A DNA stretch of 64,000 nt, from positions 379,798-443,797 of the forward strand of contig BCIJ01000017.1 in NCBI GenBank assembly GCA_001599935.1. Reading direction: 5' to 3'. The DNA is from Holtermannia corniformis (taxonomy: Eukaryota; Basidiomycota; Tremellomycetes; Holtermanniales). The notes below the pieces were generated by a model that was not told the DNA's origin, searched no databases, and saw only the letters and a list, made by a program, of their open reading frames with translations. How positions within the stretch are numbered: position 1 is the first letter of the stretch; every line of letters begins with the position of its first letter. Positions 1 to 10,847 of the stretch are shown here, piece after piece. Made by a program: the position numbers and the translations under genes.

Positions 1-84
1 GTCGCCAAGATGAGCATCGTCGCTCGTGGGGGAGTGTTGGAATACGCCACGCAGCCAGCCATCCCGGCGGAGGACGCCGCATCC

Positions 85-185
85 GGCGAACACTACATCC
101 GGCGAGGATGTAGCCAAGACACGTCTGCCGCGGCGAGGATGTAGTCAAGGCGCCGAGGGACACTACATCCGGCGAGACAGTCAGG
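85..185. repeat. Short inverted/tandem repeats around CTACATCC...GGATGTAG
   Basis: The octamer CTACATCC and its complement GGATGTAG recur about four times here with a shared GGCGA between or beside them. One copy forms an 8-bp stem with a 5-base loop. The block lies just upstream of the lone paralogous exon at 298-538. It may be a small repeat or hairpin-forming relic. No function can be read from it. Confidence 0.5.
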
Positions 186-297
186 ATGGCGTGCTAGACA
201 TCAGGGACGTCAGAGTTGTAGGCGAAAGCCTACAAAGAAGCGCCGTAGCGAGCGAGATGCATCACGGTTCTTCCCCATCATCTAACAAGATGCGTAG

Positions 298-538
298 CTC
301 TCCCAAAGCCGACACCACCAAAGCGGACGCCGGTTTCTTCGGCCGCACAGACGTTCTCAACGTCTTGCCAGTCCCTTGGTCTGACAGTCTCAAAGGGTCC
401 AATGGCAAAGCGAAATGGGTTCAACTGTCCGAAGCCACCACTGGGTGGTTCACGCACACAGCGACCCAGAGCCGTGAACAACGACCGCAACTACACACCG
501 GAACCAGCAATGCGTTACCGGCGGCGACCAGGCGCTAG
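298..538 (+). pseudogene. Isolated second exon of a secreted-protein paralogue
   Basis: The encoded peptide runs parallel to the second exon of the gene at 895-1660. Shared stretches include FFGR.DVL.VLPVPW, DSLKGS.GKAKWV and LSEATTGWFTH, and both end in AATRR or a close variant followed by TAG. A branch-like CTAAC and an AG at 296-297 sit exactly where the intact gene has its acceptor, and the exon starts in the same phase. The DNA is clearly diverged, largely at third codon positions, which suggests protein-level constraint after duplication. The bases before 297 contain nothing like the intact gene's first exon (no counterpart of WRWTADQLW). This is therefore either a broken copy or a gene with an unrelated 5' part that starts outside the window. 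An open frame does continue upstream to about base 26. Confidence 0.55.
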
Positions 539-894
539 GACTAGTGATTTGCATGGCTTGACCGTTCCTTCATCAGCGCACGTTGTCGTAGATAAAAGTC
601 ATCAAGTCATTATGCTCGCCGAGAAAGGGATTTGCCAAGTTGACAGAGCCCACACACGGCGAAACCATGAGATACGGGCAAGACGACAAAGGTGAGCCTA
701 CTTGGCAATGCCCTGTCCGCACACGCGATCGAGGCAAAAAGGAACACTCCTGGTCGCGTCAAACGCCAAGGTAATGGAGCAAAGGACGTTTGTTCTCTCA
801 AGCGTGTCGGTGCACAAAGGAGACGGGCGTTTCAGATCGGCCGTGGTGATGATAAGTAGGGCCCGTTGACGCTGTTCATTCGTTCATCAACCGA
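539..894. other. Intergenic, no gene seen
   Basis: No long or conserved reading frame is visible. This stretch is the presumed promoter and 5' leader of the secreted-protein gene that starts at 895. I see no clear TATA element. Confidence 0.5.
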
Positions 895-1660
895 ATGAAG
901 CGCACTGGTGTCCTGTTTGCGCTTGTCGGGCTCTTGCCCTTTGTGGCGGCCGATACGGTGCGCGAGACGACGTTGGAAATGTCACCCAACACTGGCTGCG
1001 TCCTCGTCGCGCGGTTCGAGTTCAAGCTCAAAGACGTGCCAGCCACAGGCGACATCACGGTCCAATACCGGCCGTATGCGGTTGCGGGCGTGTGCGACGG
1101 CCAAGTAGCGCATTTCGACTCTGGGGTCGCAGAAGACCAGTATACGGTCGTGTACGCCGGTCTGAGCCCACAAGATAAGAACAAGCTGCAAGACTATGCG
1201 GGGCTGTGCGTGTCGGGCCCGCAAGAGGTCGTGGCGTACCGGGATGGGGATCCGCGCGTGTTCAACTATATCCCGTACCAGCCGTTGTTGCTGGATGGGA
1301 ATGGGTGGAGGTGGACGGCAGATCAGTTGTGGACGAATGGCGATGATGGCCAGTGGTACAATACCAACTCGAAGTGGTGCGTCCGTGCTCCGCCGAGTGA
1401 CGAACGCGTTGACACGGCTCAGCCACGCTAAAGGCGACGCGACGCAGCCCGACGCCGTCTTCTTTGGCCGGGACGACGTGCTCCAAGTCCTACCCGTGCC
1501 CTGGGCAGACAGTCTCAAGGGCTCGGACGGCAAGGCAAAGTGGGTCGAGCTGTCCGAGGCCACGACGGGCTGGTTCACGCACGCCGCTACCGACAGCCTG
1601 GACGAAAAGTATCTAATGTCCAGTGCGGCCACGGCCGCGCCGGCCGCGACGAGACGCTAG
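895..1660 (+). CDS. Small secreted protein, unknown function
   Basis: A two-exon model, 895-1376 and 1423-1660, encodes 239 residues. The intron of 46 nt (GTGCGT...CTCAG) joins in phase 2. The N-terminus MKRTGVLFALVGLLPFVAAD is a typical signal peptide with a basic start, hydrophobic core and A-x-A-like cleavage site, so secretion is likely. The mature part has a few Cys residues, is rich in Tyr, Trp and Asp (for example GNGWRWTADQLW) and has no further membrane segment. I recognise no family. A diverged copy of exon 2 lies about 1.1 kb upstream, so the locus has undergone local duplication. It could be a fungal cell-surface or effector-like protein, but the sequence gives no direct proof of role. 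Confidence 0.75.
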
Positions 1661-2045
1661 CGGAATGTGATGCAGATTGTAATGACCGTCCTTTACTATA
1701 CCTCGTGCCTCCCTTGTCCATGCTATCTACCTATGTGTTGTAGAGCTGAAAGCACTAATGAGCATGATCGTGGCTCTCGTGCTCTTCCGCCACATCCACG
1801 AGTTTGCCGATACGTGCACCAGCTGCACCGTTAGCCGGCGGGCAGCAGGTATCGGCGGCGCAGATCTCTGGCGGGCAGCGGATCAAGCATGCTTGGTCGG
1901 AGATTTCTTCGTCTTCGACGCGACGGGCGTCGACGGTCCTGCGGGGGTTAGCTGCGTGTGGATGCGAGTATGCGGTGCCGATGGCCGATCAATCTTGTGC
2001 AGGATGTAGCGGGTTCCGCTTCCGATCCCACCGAAACAAACCGAC
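1661..2045. other. Intergenic between convergent genes
   Basis: Only short unconserved frames are present. The stretch holds the 3' ends of the secreted-protein gene (plus) and the zinc transporter (minus). No terminator motif can be assigned with confidence. Confidence 0.5.
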
Positions 2046-3680
2046 TCACTCTGGCTGAATCGTGACCGAATGAATGCCATGCTGGTGCATGACCTCTCGG
2101 ATCCCATTCGCCACAGGCATGTAATCGTGTCCAGCGGCCACCAGGACGTGTACGGACGCCACGACTGTTTTTTCAGACAATTGCCAGACGTGGAGCTGTG
2201 TTGCGTGAGCGCACGTTGGCGTGAAAGGGGGAGGGACGGACCTCGTGGACAGAGACGACGCCGTCGACACTGGTGATACTCTTGTGTACGGCTTCGAGCG
2301 AGACGTGGGATGGCACACCTTGGAGGAGGATGTAGGATGCGGATTTGACTGAGGGGCGTTAGCGCGGGACACGGGGGGATGACAGGAAAGGGACTGACCG
2401 AGGGGAAGGGCCGAAGTGAAGATGATGACGGTGATGAAGAGGCTGACGGCCGGGTCGAAGTAGAGGGCCCAGCGGGCGTGAACGCTGCGGGGTGTTAGTG
2501 TGCGTTTGTGGGACTGGCTGCGACACCATTCGGTCTGTCGACTCACAACCAGATGACCAGACCGGCGGCAATCACACCGACGTTGCCCAAAGCATCGCCA
2601 AGGACGTGCAAGAAGACGCCACGCATGTTCATCGAGCCATGGCCGTGTCCGTGTCCATGTCCATGTCCATGCCCGTCGCCCTGTTCGGCCTTGTTCAAGT
2701 CCTGAGCGCCCGCCCCGTGCGCAGGCTGGGCCTCGTCCCGACCGTAGCCAAACTCGGCCGCCGTCTCGATCACGGCTGCGCGCTGTTGTGCCGGGTGACC
2801 GTACAGGCTTGAGAAGGATTCGTGACGGTTGTGCTGTGAGCTGGACCCGGGGGAGGCTTGGCGGAGGAGGGCGGTCGTTTCGTCGTCGGTTGCACGGGTG
2901 GTGATGATGGCTGGTGGCGTTGGACGGGGCGAGGCGGGGGCGGTGGTACTGACGGGCTCGTCGTCGTGCGAGTGAGAGTGCGAGTGGCCGCCGTGCGAGT
3001 GGCCGTGCTCTGTGGCACGCATGAGCGCTGGTACTGGTGCAAGAGAGGTAAAGGACGCGACTGACCGTGGAAGAGGAACAGACCGATCACGTTGCTGGCG
3101 AGACCGAGACTGCCGACAATGACAACCAACATTGGGTTGGTGACCTCTGCATGGAGCCATCAGCATCTACTGGCTGGCTGGCTGGCTCGACTTGGCCTCG
3201 CGTCGCGACCCACCCTCGATTTGGAAAAAGCGCTTGATGGCCTCCAACATGATACTGACGCAGAGGGCGACGAGAAAGACGCCATTGATGAGCGCGCCTA
3301 GGATCTCTGCGCGCTGCCATCCGTACGAGTTTGTGGCTGTCGACGGCGAGGTTGCGAGCTTGATCGCGTACAAGGCGACGATGAGCGAGATGATGTCGCT
3401 GTGACGGTCAGTACAAAGGGAATGGAAAGGAGGGAGAGCGGGACCGTGAGGGTCGTTGCTAGCCAGCTGGCGATATTGAACGTACTTGAGCATGTGGAAC
3501 GAGTCTGCTACGAGCGCGAGCGAGCCGACCCAGTAGCCCGAGATGATCTCCTGTGGGCAACAGGACGTTAATCTCCGAGAGTGACAGGGGTGGGTTCCCA
3601 GCCGAGCGACGCACGACAAAGAAGAAGACGACATCGATCCAGAGCAGGGTCGTGATCCTTGCCTCGCGCGAGAGGCCCAT
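2046..3680 (-). CDS. Zinc/cation diffusion facilitator, ZRC1/COT1-like
   Basis: This is a multi-exon CDF transporter that exchanges Zn2+ (or Co2+) for protons, in fungi usually at the vacuole. The first exon (3615-3680) opens with MGLSREARITTLLWIDVVFF. Later exons give GYWVGSLALVADSFHMLNDI, the CDF metal-site helix with H and D, then ALYAIKL, SYGWQRAEILGALINGVFL and VGSLGLASNVIGLFLFHG. A long cytosolic His-rich loop follows, with GGHSHSHSHDD and a GHGHGHGHGHGHG run, then the second metal-site helix HVLGDALGNVGVIAAGLV. The C-terminal CDF domain ends in HGIHSVTIQPE. Intron 2 is needed to restore the N of HMLND. The gene diverges from SEC53. Assignment to the family is firm; ZRC1 versus COT1 or metal preference cannot be settled from sequence alone. 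Confidence 0.9.
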
Positions 3681-4094
3681 GGTGCGTGGGGTGGGTGAGG
3701 GTGCGGTTGCTAAGCTGGGCTGAGCGGGTTCGGAGCTGGCCGATGTGACGGGAGCTGGCGGTGGGTTGAGCTGGGTTGAGCGTGTGGTAGAGTGAGCTGC
3801 TTACCGAGTGATTGATGCTCTCCCGAGTGTGTTTGCCTTGTGTAGTGATGAGCAAAGTCCAGTGTTGAGTCGCAAGCTGGTGGTCACCGTTTGCACTGAA
3901 ATCTCGAGTGGCGAGTGGCGCGCGCAGGAAACCCCTCAGCGGTGACGTGGCAATCCAGTATTTCATGTGATTCATGGGGTAGTATCAACCCGCCAACCCC
4001 CACTGGTTTCAGCGCGTGCCACGTTTCGCGCGCCGATCACCACTTTCACAGCAGCTCACCTCTCTCTCTCTCTCTCTCTCACTCACTCACTCAA
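3681..4094. promoter_or_regulatory. Divergent promoter with pyrimidine tract, zinc transporter/SEC53
   Basis: This 414-bp gap separates the two divergent start codons. Its SEC53 side ends in a near-perfect CT run at about 4060-4082, then a CACT run reaching the ATG at 4095. CT-rich blocks next to starts are common core-promoter or leader elements in fungal housekeeping genes. Direct evidence of function is lacking. Confidence 0.45.
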
Positions 4095-7000
4095 ATGTCC
4101 GTCAAAGCTCCGCAAGCAGACTCGATCCCAGCCGGCACCTCGCCATTCGCAGACCGCAAGTTTCCAAAAATCATCTGCATGTTGTACGTCGCGGTTCAGC
4201 TGTGGTCGTACAGGATCAACCGTGGGTGGTTGGACGGGACTGGATCATGGGCAGGCAGTCTGCGTACGCAAGAGGTGTCCAGCTTGGCTTAGCCCTGCAG
4301 ACTCTGCGTATCAGCAGAGGCTCGTACGGGGCACTCAGCTCAGGCATTCGATGGTGTACAGACGGATCAGACTGCGAGAATGAACATGGTGCCGGCTTTG
4401 GTACGGCAGGATCACATCCCGGCGGTCCGTTGCACTGGGCTGTGCGTTCAGGACGACAGTCTGCGTACTCGAGAGACGTCTAGCTAAGCATTATACCGAG
4501 TTCCCTGCGCACTAGTAGGGCCTTGACCGAAACGCACAGCTGCCGTATCTCAATGACGTGCAGACGGATGAGACAGATCAGCAGAGAAACAGTCGGCGTG
4601 GATGCGATCACGTTGCTAGCGCAGGAGCACATCAATCAATGTCCCAGAGCGCCGCCAAGTCAATCTGCTCCGCACAGGCGCAAGTCTGTCGTCGGAGCTT
4701 ACATTTGACGGCCGTGACGGGCCCGAATATGTGCTACGCCAAGGCCAGCAACCGTGTGATGTGCACAGCTTATCCGACTGAACATTGTCTCTGACTACAA
4801 AGTTGCGATGCTTCATGATCCCAAGCTGTCGATCCGAGGCTATCAGCGATCACTCAATCCCCCTCATGCTTTGCGCCTCTTGAGGTCCCTCTTCCTTAGC
4901 TGCAGACGCTTAGGCGCGATCAGGCAGTCAGATGCGTACAGCAATTCACCACGAGGTGCACAGACAAAGTCTAGTGCAACAGTCTACGCGCAGACGGCAG
5001 GATCCGACTAGCTGCGGTGAGTGTCATGTAGCTGCTCGTCATAGAGCGGTAGACGTGCAGCATAAAAGCTAGGATCGTCACGAGTTTGCGCGTGGCTCAA
5101 TCCTGACGCTTGTCGGAACGCTAGACCGTATAGTGTCATGTCGATCAGATCATCAGCCGATTTCTTCAGCTGAGTTGCTTTTAGATGTATCGCTGTCTGT
5201 CTGTCAGCGCAGCATCCCGACGCAGCATAGCTCTAGCGTCGCGGTTGTCCGCGCAGGGCGTGTCTGCGATGTCGCCCTTGATCAGCAGCGCCACTCATTG
5301 GCCGTGTGGCTGTCGAAGAGGGTGGGTTTCGCGCGCTGTACATGCTACCTTTGTGGGCTGCGATTGGCTTAACCAGACAAGTCGTCATCGTGGACGCCCG
5401 TAGCTGTCCATGAGACGCGTACTACGGGTGCAGCTATCGCCGCGTAGCCGATGACGAGCTGTCTTTGGGCGCCGCCCAGCCAGCGAAGTACCACCGTAGA
5501 TGACACTATCCGGCTATCAAATGCCCGGCAGCTACAAACTACATCTGCCAGACCTCGGCTCGAAAGGAAGAAAGCTTGCCGCTCATGTGATTCGAGCGGC
5601 GACCTGGCTCCGGTCAGCTGAAGGGTTTCAGCTGTACCCAATCCGATTTGTAGGCCTTTGCGGCGCTGCTTAGCTTGTGGTGTAGCCAGCTGCAGCTCGC
5701 AAGAGCTGATATGTGGCATGCCTTGGAGCTGACCGAGAAGATGCGCTTCACTCTTCCAATCGCGGTCAGCTAAAGCGGATTGAAAACACCGTTCTCCGGC
5801 TAGCGGAGCAGCAACCTCTCTGCAAGCAGCTCTTTACCGTCGTTGCGCGCAGCAAGCTAGCCAGGAAGTCTTGAGCCTGCTCGATTGGCGTTGAATGCTC
5901 AGCTATGTGATCACGGAGCTGCAGCCTTTCGCCCGACTAGGCTCGTATGTCAGCCTACTGTCTACAAAGGCATGTCTTCGGTTGCGCATGCCTTCGAGCG
6001 TCAGGCAGTGTACGCCGTCATCTGCTAAACTGTGCGCGAAGGAGCTTCTCTCAGAAGTCCATTCAAGCCAAGCCAGCAGCTGCTCATCCCAAGCAATCGC
6101 ACGTCGCGACTGCACATACACCAAGTCATGACGGTTGCTGCTGTCATCAGCAGCTCCCTGACGGTCAATATATCTGCCACTCGCCTCTAACAATCGGCGC
6201 TGTGTCATCGCCTTGCTCAGCTCCATACCGTCACGGTCATCCTGTGTACCTTACCCCTCTTGGATAGCTGGGGAACTTGCTCGACACGCGCCGAGGGGCT
6301 ACCGGCTATGCGCGCAATACTTTTCAAGTCGGTAACCGCGCAGGGAAGCTGCTAGCGAGTCGGCGTTCTAGTCGGCCTGCGACTGCTAGCCGTCGATAGC
6401 TGCAGGCTCTTGGACGAACAGCTTGGCAAAATGCATCTTAGCGCCTCGTATCGTGTCGGCCTGATCGGGCGGACTCGTCACCAAAGTGGGAACTGACCGT
6501 AGGTGGAACGGGGAGACGTGCGCATGACAGCCTTGTCGGCGCAGTTATGAGAACTTTCCAACCAGTGGTAGCCTCGCGAAGAGGGGCCTGCTCCGCTGTG
6601 TAGCTGAAAATCCGCTCGGTCTGCCGCTCATGCGAGCAGCGGCGCGCGGTCGGAGTGGGCTCTTTGGTGAGATCTGCGACTGTACTCCCGATTAAGTATC
6701 CGTCTAACGTCGCGTGCGTTACTCGACTTCTCCGCGCCCGTCTCACGCCGCGTGGTTTGGTGAATCGTGATCGGGCTTGCATGCGAGGAGATATCCCTCG
6801 AGGCGTTTGCGATCGTAGAATTGGTGCATGGCTGGGAGTCTGTCGTGACGGCTACAGCCGTGCCATAGCCATTGATGACAAGCGGCGAGGACGGCTGTCG
6901 CAAACTCCTCGATCTGGGCTTCCGGCATGATCGAACAAGCTACTGGAAAGAAGTCATGCAAACGCGCACTATGACAACTTCTCGCATCCACTTCGTGTCA

Positions 7001-8018
7001 CTGCATTACTATCAATCAATGCTGACCCTGTTCACAGCGATGTCGACGGAACCTTGACCCCCGCTCGTCGTGTACGTGCCCGCGTTGCCCATGGCGAGCG
7101 CCGCTGATTCCTACAGGACGTCACCCCCGAGGTGACCGCTGCGCTTGCCAAGCTCCGCAAATACACTGTCACTGCCTTTGTCGGCGGCTCGGACCTTGCC
7201 AAGATCTCTGAGCAACTCGCCCTCGACGGCCACAACGGTTAGTTCTCCGCCGCAGAGCTCCAACTCACGCTTCGCTAGTCGTCGATGACTTTGACTACGG
7301 CTTTGCCGAGAACGGCTTGACGGCGTACAAGCTATCGACCCCTCTCGCTTCGGCCAGCTTTATCAAGCACGTCGGCGAGGACGAGTACAAGAAGCTCGTC
7401 AAGTTCATCTTGCACTACATTGCCGACCTCGACATCCCTATCAAGCGGTACGTATCGCCTATCTGCACTGCGCGATTTGATCGAGGATCAGCGGTACCTT
7501 TATCGAGTTCCGCAACGGCATGATCAACATCAGCCCGATCGGTCGTAACGCCAAGTGAGTGTCGCCGACGACAGTTCCGCGCTGATCGCGGCAGCCTCGA
7601 GGAGCGTCTTGCTTTCGAGGCGTACGACAAGGTGCACCAGGTCCGGGCGACGTTCATCGAGGCGCTCAAGAAGGAGTTTGGCTACCTCAACCTTACGTTC
7701 TCGATCGGTGGCCAGCTCTCGTTTGACGCCTTCCCTCAAGGTGAGCTGCAACGCCTCCGCTGCAGCGTGACTGACCATGCCTAGGGTGGGACAAGACCTA
7801 CTCGCTCCGCCACATTGCGTCTGAGGGCTTTGAGGAGATCCACTTTTTCGGTGACAAGGTTGGTTGATGATGTTGTAAAGACCTGACTGACTCTCCAGAC
7901 GTACAAGGGTGGCAACGACTATGAGATCTACGAGGACCCTCGTACGATCGGCCACTCTGTGACCTGCCCCGAGGACACTGTCAAGCTGCTCGAGGAGCTT
8001 TTCTTCAGCAAGGCCTGA
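4095..8018 (+). CDS. SEC53: Phosphomannomutase with a giant first intron
   Basis: Phosphomannomutase converts mannose-6-phosphate to mannose-1-phosphate for GDP-mannose, feeding N-glycosylation, GPI anchors and mannan. Eight exons are inferred: 4095-4183, 7038-7071, 7117-7237, 7279-7447, 7492-7554, 7595-7740, 7785-7858 and 7899-8018. They total 816 nt and 271 residues, slightly longer than the usual 250 or so. The join of exons 1 and 2 creates the HAD-superfamily catalytic motif [11 protein letters not shown], whose F is split by the intron. Later landmarks are [51 protein letters not shown] and [20 protein letters not shown]. Introns 2-7 are about 40-45 nt, whereas intron 1 is 2854 nt. The 3' end faces COG6 70 bp away. 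No frame breaks were found in any exon. Confidence 0.93.
4184..7037 (+). other. 2.85-kb intron 1 of SEC53
   Basis: The intron starts GTACGT at 4184 and ends at 7037 with a canonical branch/acceptor (CTGACCCTGTTCACAG). It divides the SEC53 catalytic loop. No frame longer than about 116 codons and no recognisable protein motif is found on either strand. The interior is rich in recurring words such as AGTCTGCGTAC, CAGACGGAT, CAGCTG and GCTAGC. Other introns in the window are about 40-80 nt, so this one has probably been enlarged by an inserted, now degenerate, non-coding element. A hidden non-coding RNA cannot be excluded. Confidence 0.8.
4254..4590. repeat. Diverged direct repeats inside the SEC53 intron
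   Basis: Two blocks starting near 4254 and 4452 share the order CAGTCTGCGTAC, then a CGAGAG/GCAAGAG-like run, CTAGCT/CCAGCTTGGCT, and a downstream GTGYACAGACGGATSAGA element about 95-110 bp on. A weaker third version, CAGTCAGATGCGTACAG, lies near 4925. The copies differ at many positions and have indels, so they are old. They resemble the remains of a tandemly repeated non-coding element. Confidence 0.4.
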
Positions 8019-8087
8019 GCTGCCTCTTCACATCATTTCTTGGGACCCTGGACGTTAGACATGGGTGGATGCATAGACTGTCGGTTT

Positions 8088-10483
8088 CTACTGCTCGACG
8101 CCAAGTGCGACTGCGACTTGATCCTTGCCCCGACGGAGCAGGGTTTCGCCAAACTCGTACGCATTCTTTTTATCGAGCACGGCGTCGTACAGTGTTGCGT
8201 ACGCGGCAGAGATGCGCCCGAGCGCCGTGTGGTGAATGTCGGTCGCGAGTTTGGGGCTTTGCAGCAGCGCCAGCCGAGGCGATGTCAGGACGTCGAGAGA
8301 CGAGAGGAAGGTTGAAAAGGCGTTGAGCGCGGCCGTGAGGTTTTTGCTCGATGCCTGTGGGATCCGCGACAGTGGCGTCTCGGCGTCTTTGCCCTCGAGC
8401 GCTTTGAGGACGGGCGCCAAGCCGCATTGCTCGATCAGTTTGGTGTGCTGTGGCTGTCAGTTGGCTGTACTGGGTGTTGACCAAGCGACGTACGTGTTCG
8501 TCCGTAAGCGACTGCACATGCGTTTGGATCTGTTCTTCCAGCAACGCAACGCGCGGCGCGGTGAACGAATACACCTCTAGAACGTGCTTTTGCGTCGGTG
8601 TCAGCACCTGACGCACGCCACACGCCACATACCTGTAGATACAGCAAGCAGTTGACCAAGAACAGATCCTTTTCCCACCCTCCTGCACCTCTACGCAGCT
8701 CGGCCATCCGCCGACACATTTCTACGGCCGGATCGATAGCAGTTTCGAGCAGCTTTGCGAAATCCGTCTCGCGCTCGGCTTCGTCGACGAGCGACGAGTC
8801 GTAGACTGCAATGATCTCGCGCAGGACTTGGGTCGTGTCGCGGAGGGCTAGGGGCGGAGCTAGCGTTGCTTCGGGTGGCTGGCAATCATCATTAGTGAGG
8901 GGATGTGATCCAGCGCGGGCGACTTGCGTGGAGGAAGCGGAGCAGGCTGCGGCCTTGAGCTTGGAGTGTTTCGAAAAACGCGGCGTTGGCTTGCGCGTGG
9001 ATCCTGAGCTGTCAGCATGGGACGTAGCAACATGGCAGTCGTGATACGTCCTCTGCGAGCGTTTTGCAGAGCAGCGCCTGTTCCCCAATCGTCTTGCGCA
9101 TCGTGACCATGTAAAACTGCAGGAGATTGGCGATTTTGAACGCCATGATCAGCCCCTCTTGCGACTTGATCGTATGCTGGATCCGGATCTACAGCCGTCA
9201 ACACGTCGTCACTCCCGCACGGTCAGTTCACACCTTGAGTGGACGACAGACCCCTTCGAGGTCCCGATCGAGGCATTCTCGCGCCTGCGCCTCCCAGTCG
9301 CCTAGATCCCGCGCAGCGCCTACCATGCGCCGACTGTCTTTGACTCCAAACAGCTGATCGAGGAACTCGTGCTCTGTCGCGGTCGACTGGTGGATCCATG
9401 CGAGCATGTCGCCGACGTAGCGTGTTGGGTCGTGTGCGTGGAGCTCGATTGGTCTTGGGAGGCCGTTAGGCCCGCCACGGGTGAGGGCGTCGAGGAACGC
9501 GGTGAGGACGGACGACTGGCGAGTGGACGTCAGGGTTTGCAAGGCGTCTCTGGGATGCATTAGTCTACGCCGGGCTCAAGTACGAGGCACGTACTGGAGA
9601 AGGGCAGGGCGATCGCGCAGGCGCCGGATCGCCTCGCGCATGACATCCGAGACTTCGAGCTGGGCATCGCGCGTATAGTGTCGGAACTCGAATTGGCACC
9701 AGCGGTGCATCTTGGCGTAGCCTGCCTCGAGCTGCTGTGCTGTAGCCGCCATAATGTCCATCCTGGCTCGTCAGCTCCACGTCGAATCACGAGCCAGACG
9801 TACCCGGCTAGCGTGTTGCCCTCTTCACCGCCCAGTAGCGCTCGACAGTCTTTGCGGATCGAGAGGACATGATCGAGTGCGGCGAACAGGTCGTGCCCGA
9901 CTGCTGTCTCACGGCCCGTCAACGCCTCGACCTCGTTGGTGCTCAGGGTGAACCGGCTGAGAAAGGCGTCGATGATCAGAGAGCGCTGTTGAGCCGAGGA
10001 GCGCTGGGAGCGCAGACCGTCTGCTTTTTCGAGCAGGTACGACGTGCCAGCGTGAGCCTTGTCGAGTTCCGACTGGACCAGGTTGCAGCGCGTCTCCATC
10101 TCGAGCATGTGTGCACGCAAGACGTCGAGTTTCTAGCACGCATGAGCTGCGCACGCTGACAGGATTCGACTTGGACCGACCTTGTCTACGTCGCCAAACG
10201 CCTGCAGAAAGCTCTGACTGCTCTCGGCCAGTTTGTGCTCGACATCCCGCTTGAGACTGTTGCGAGCGATGGCGGCTGCTGGTTCGGCCGCTTGGCTCGA
10301 GCTCGCAGTGTACAACGCCGAGGCCGTCTCCAACGCTTCTCTTGATGATGGATCATCGAACGAGGTCCCGATGGCCTTGTAGATGCGCAGAGAGATGGGA
10401 TTGCCCCGGCTGCTGCTGCTGCTGCTTGCGAGCGCGGCGAGCGAGGTGTACGAGCGCGAGGGCGAGCCGTTGGGGGATCCCAT
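8088..10483 (-). CDS. COG6: Conserved oligomeric Golgi complex subunit 6
   Basis: COG6 belongs to lobe B of the COG tether, which guides retrograde vesicles within the Golgi. The N-terminus starts [20 protein letters not shown] and continues with the family signature [17 protein letters not shown]. The middle carries [19 protein letters not shown], diagnostic for COG6. The C-terminal exons include [19 protein letters not shown] and end with [14 protein letters not shown]...GVEQ. Several small introns are needed to join the frames. I placed the start at the first in-frame ATG (10483). An open frame extends upstream without an ATG, so an earlier 5' exon is possible. It is convergent with SEC53 and divergent from the RAP1-like gene. 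Confidence 0.88.
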
Positions 10484-10847
10484 GGCGCTGCACGACCTGG
10501 CCGAGGATGCTGAGCGTCGAGTGAGGGTGGATCCAGCACCGAGAGTGCACAGAACGGTCGCCTGAGCTGCCGTTGTCGAGTCGACAAGGATAGTAGAGCT
10601 CGACAAGGACCAACAGGAGCGAATGGTCCCGGAGCGGCTCTTGACCGTATCGACCGTCGACCACCATAGTCTGCAACCTGGGCAGACAGACGTAGACTGA
10701 GCGAGCTGGCAAGACGTACAGAGGGCAAGAGGGTGCGCGGAAGCTGGAAAGAGAGGACGGACAAGCAGGTCAACAACAGCCTGTCATCTCGCTGCACCAC
10801 ATCCCCCAGTCGATGCACACCATCCCTCAAGCTCGCTAGCCAACACC
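10484..10847. promoter_or_regulatory. Divergent promoter COG6 / RAP1-like
   Basis: This 364-bp spacer lies between two ATGs pointing apart. It may contain a short 5' exon of COG6, because one frame next to 10483 stays open. No clear TATA box or known binding site was seen. Confidence 0.4.

Noticed and set aside
26..297. Open frame leading into the paralogous exon as part of a full gene
   Set aside because: It has no resemblance to the first exon of the intact paralogue, includes palindromic repeats, and is better explained as non-coding sequence in an accidental open frame.
2640..3010. GTGTCCATG/GTGCGAGTGGC repeats as microsatellites
   Set aside because: They are the coding strand complement of the His-rich loop in the zinc transporter, a normal feature of that family.
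4300..6990. Several 60-116-codon frames inside the SEC53 intron
   Set aside because: They overlap on both strands, show no domain motif and no splice-linked continuation, as expected by chance in GC-rich DNA.
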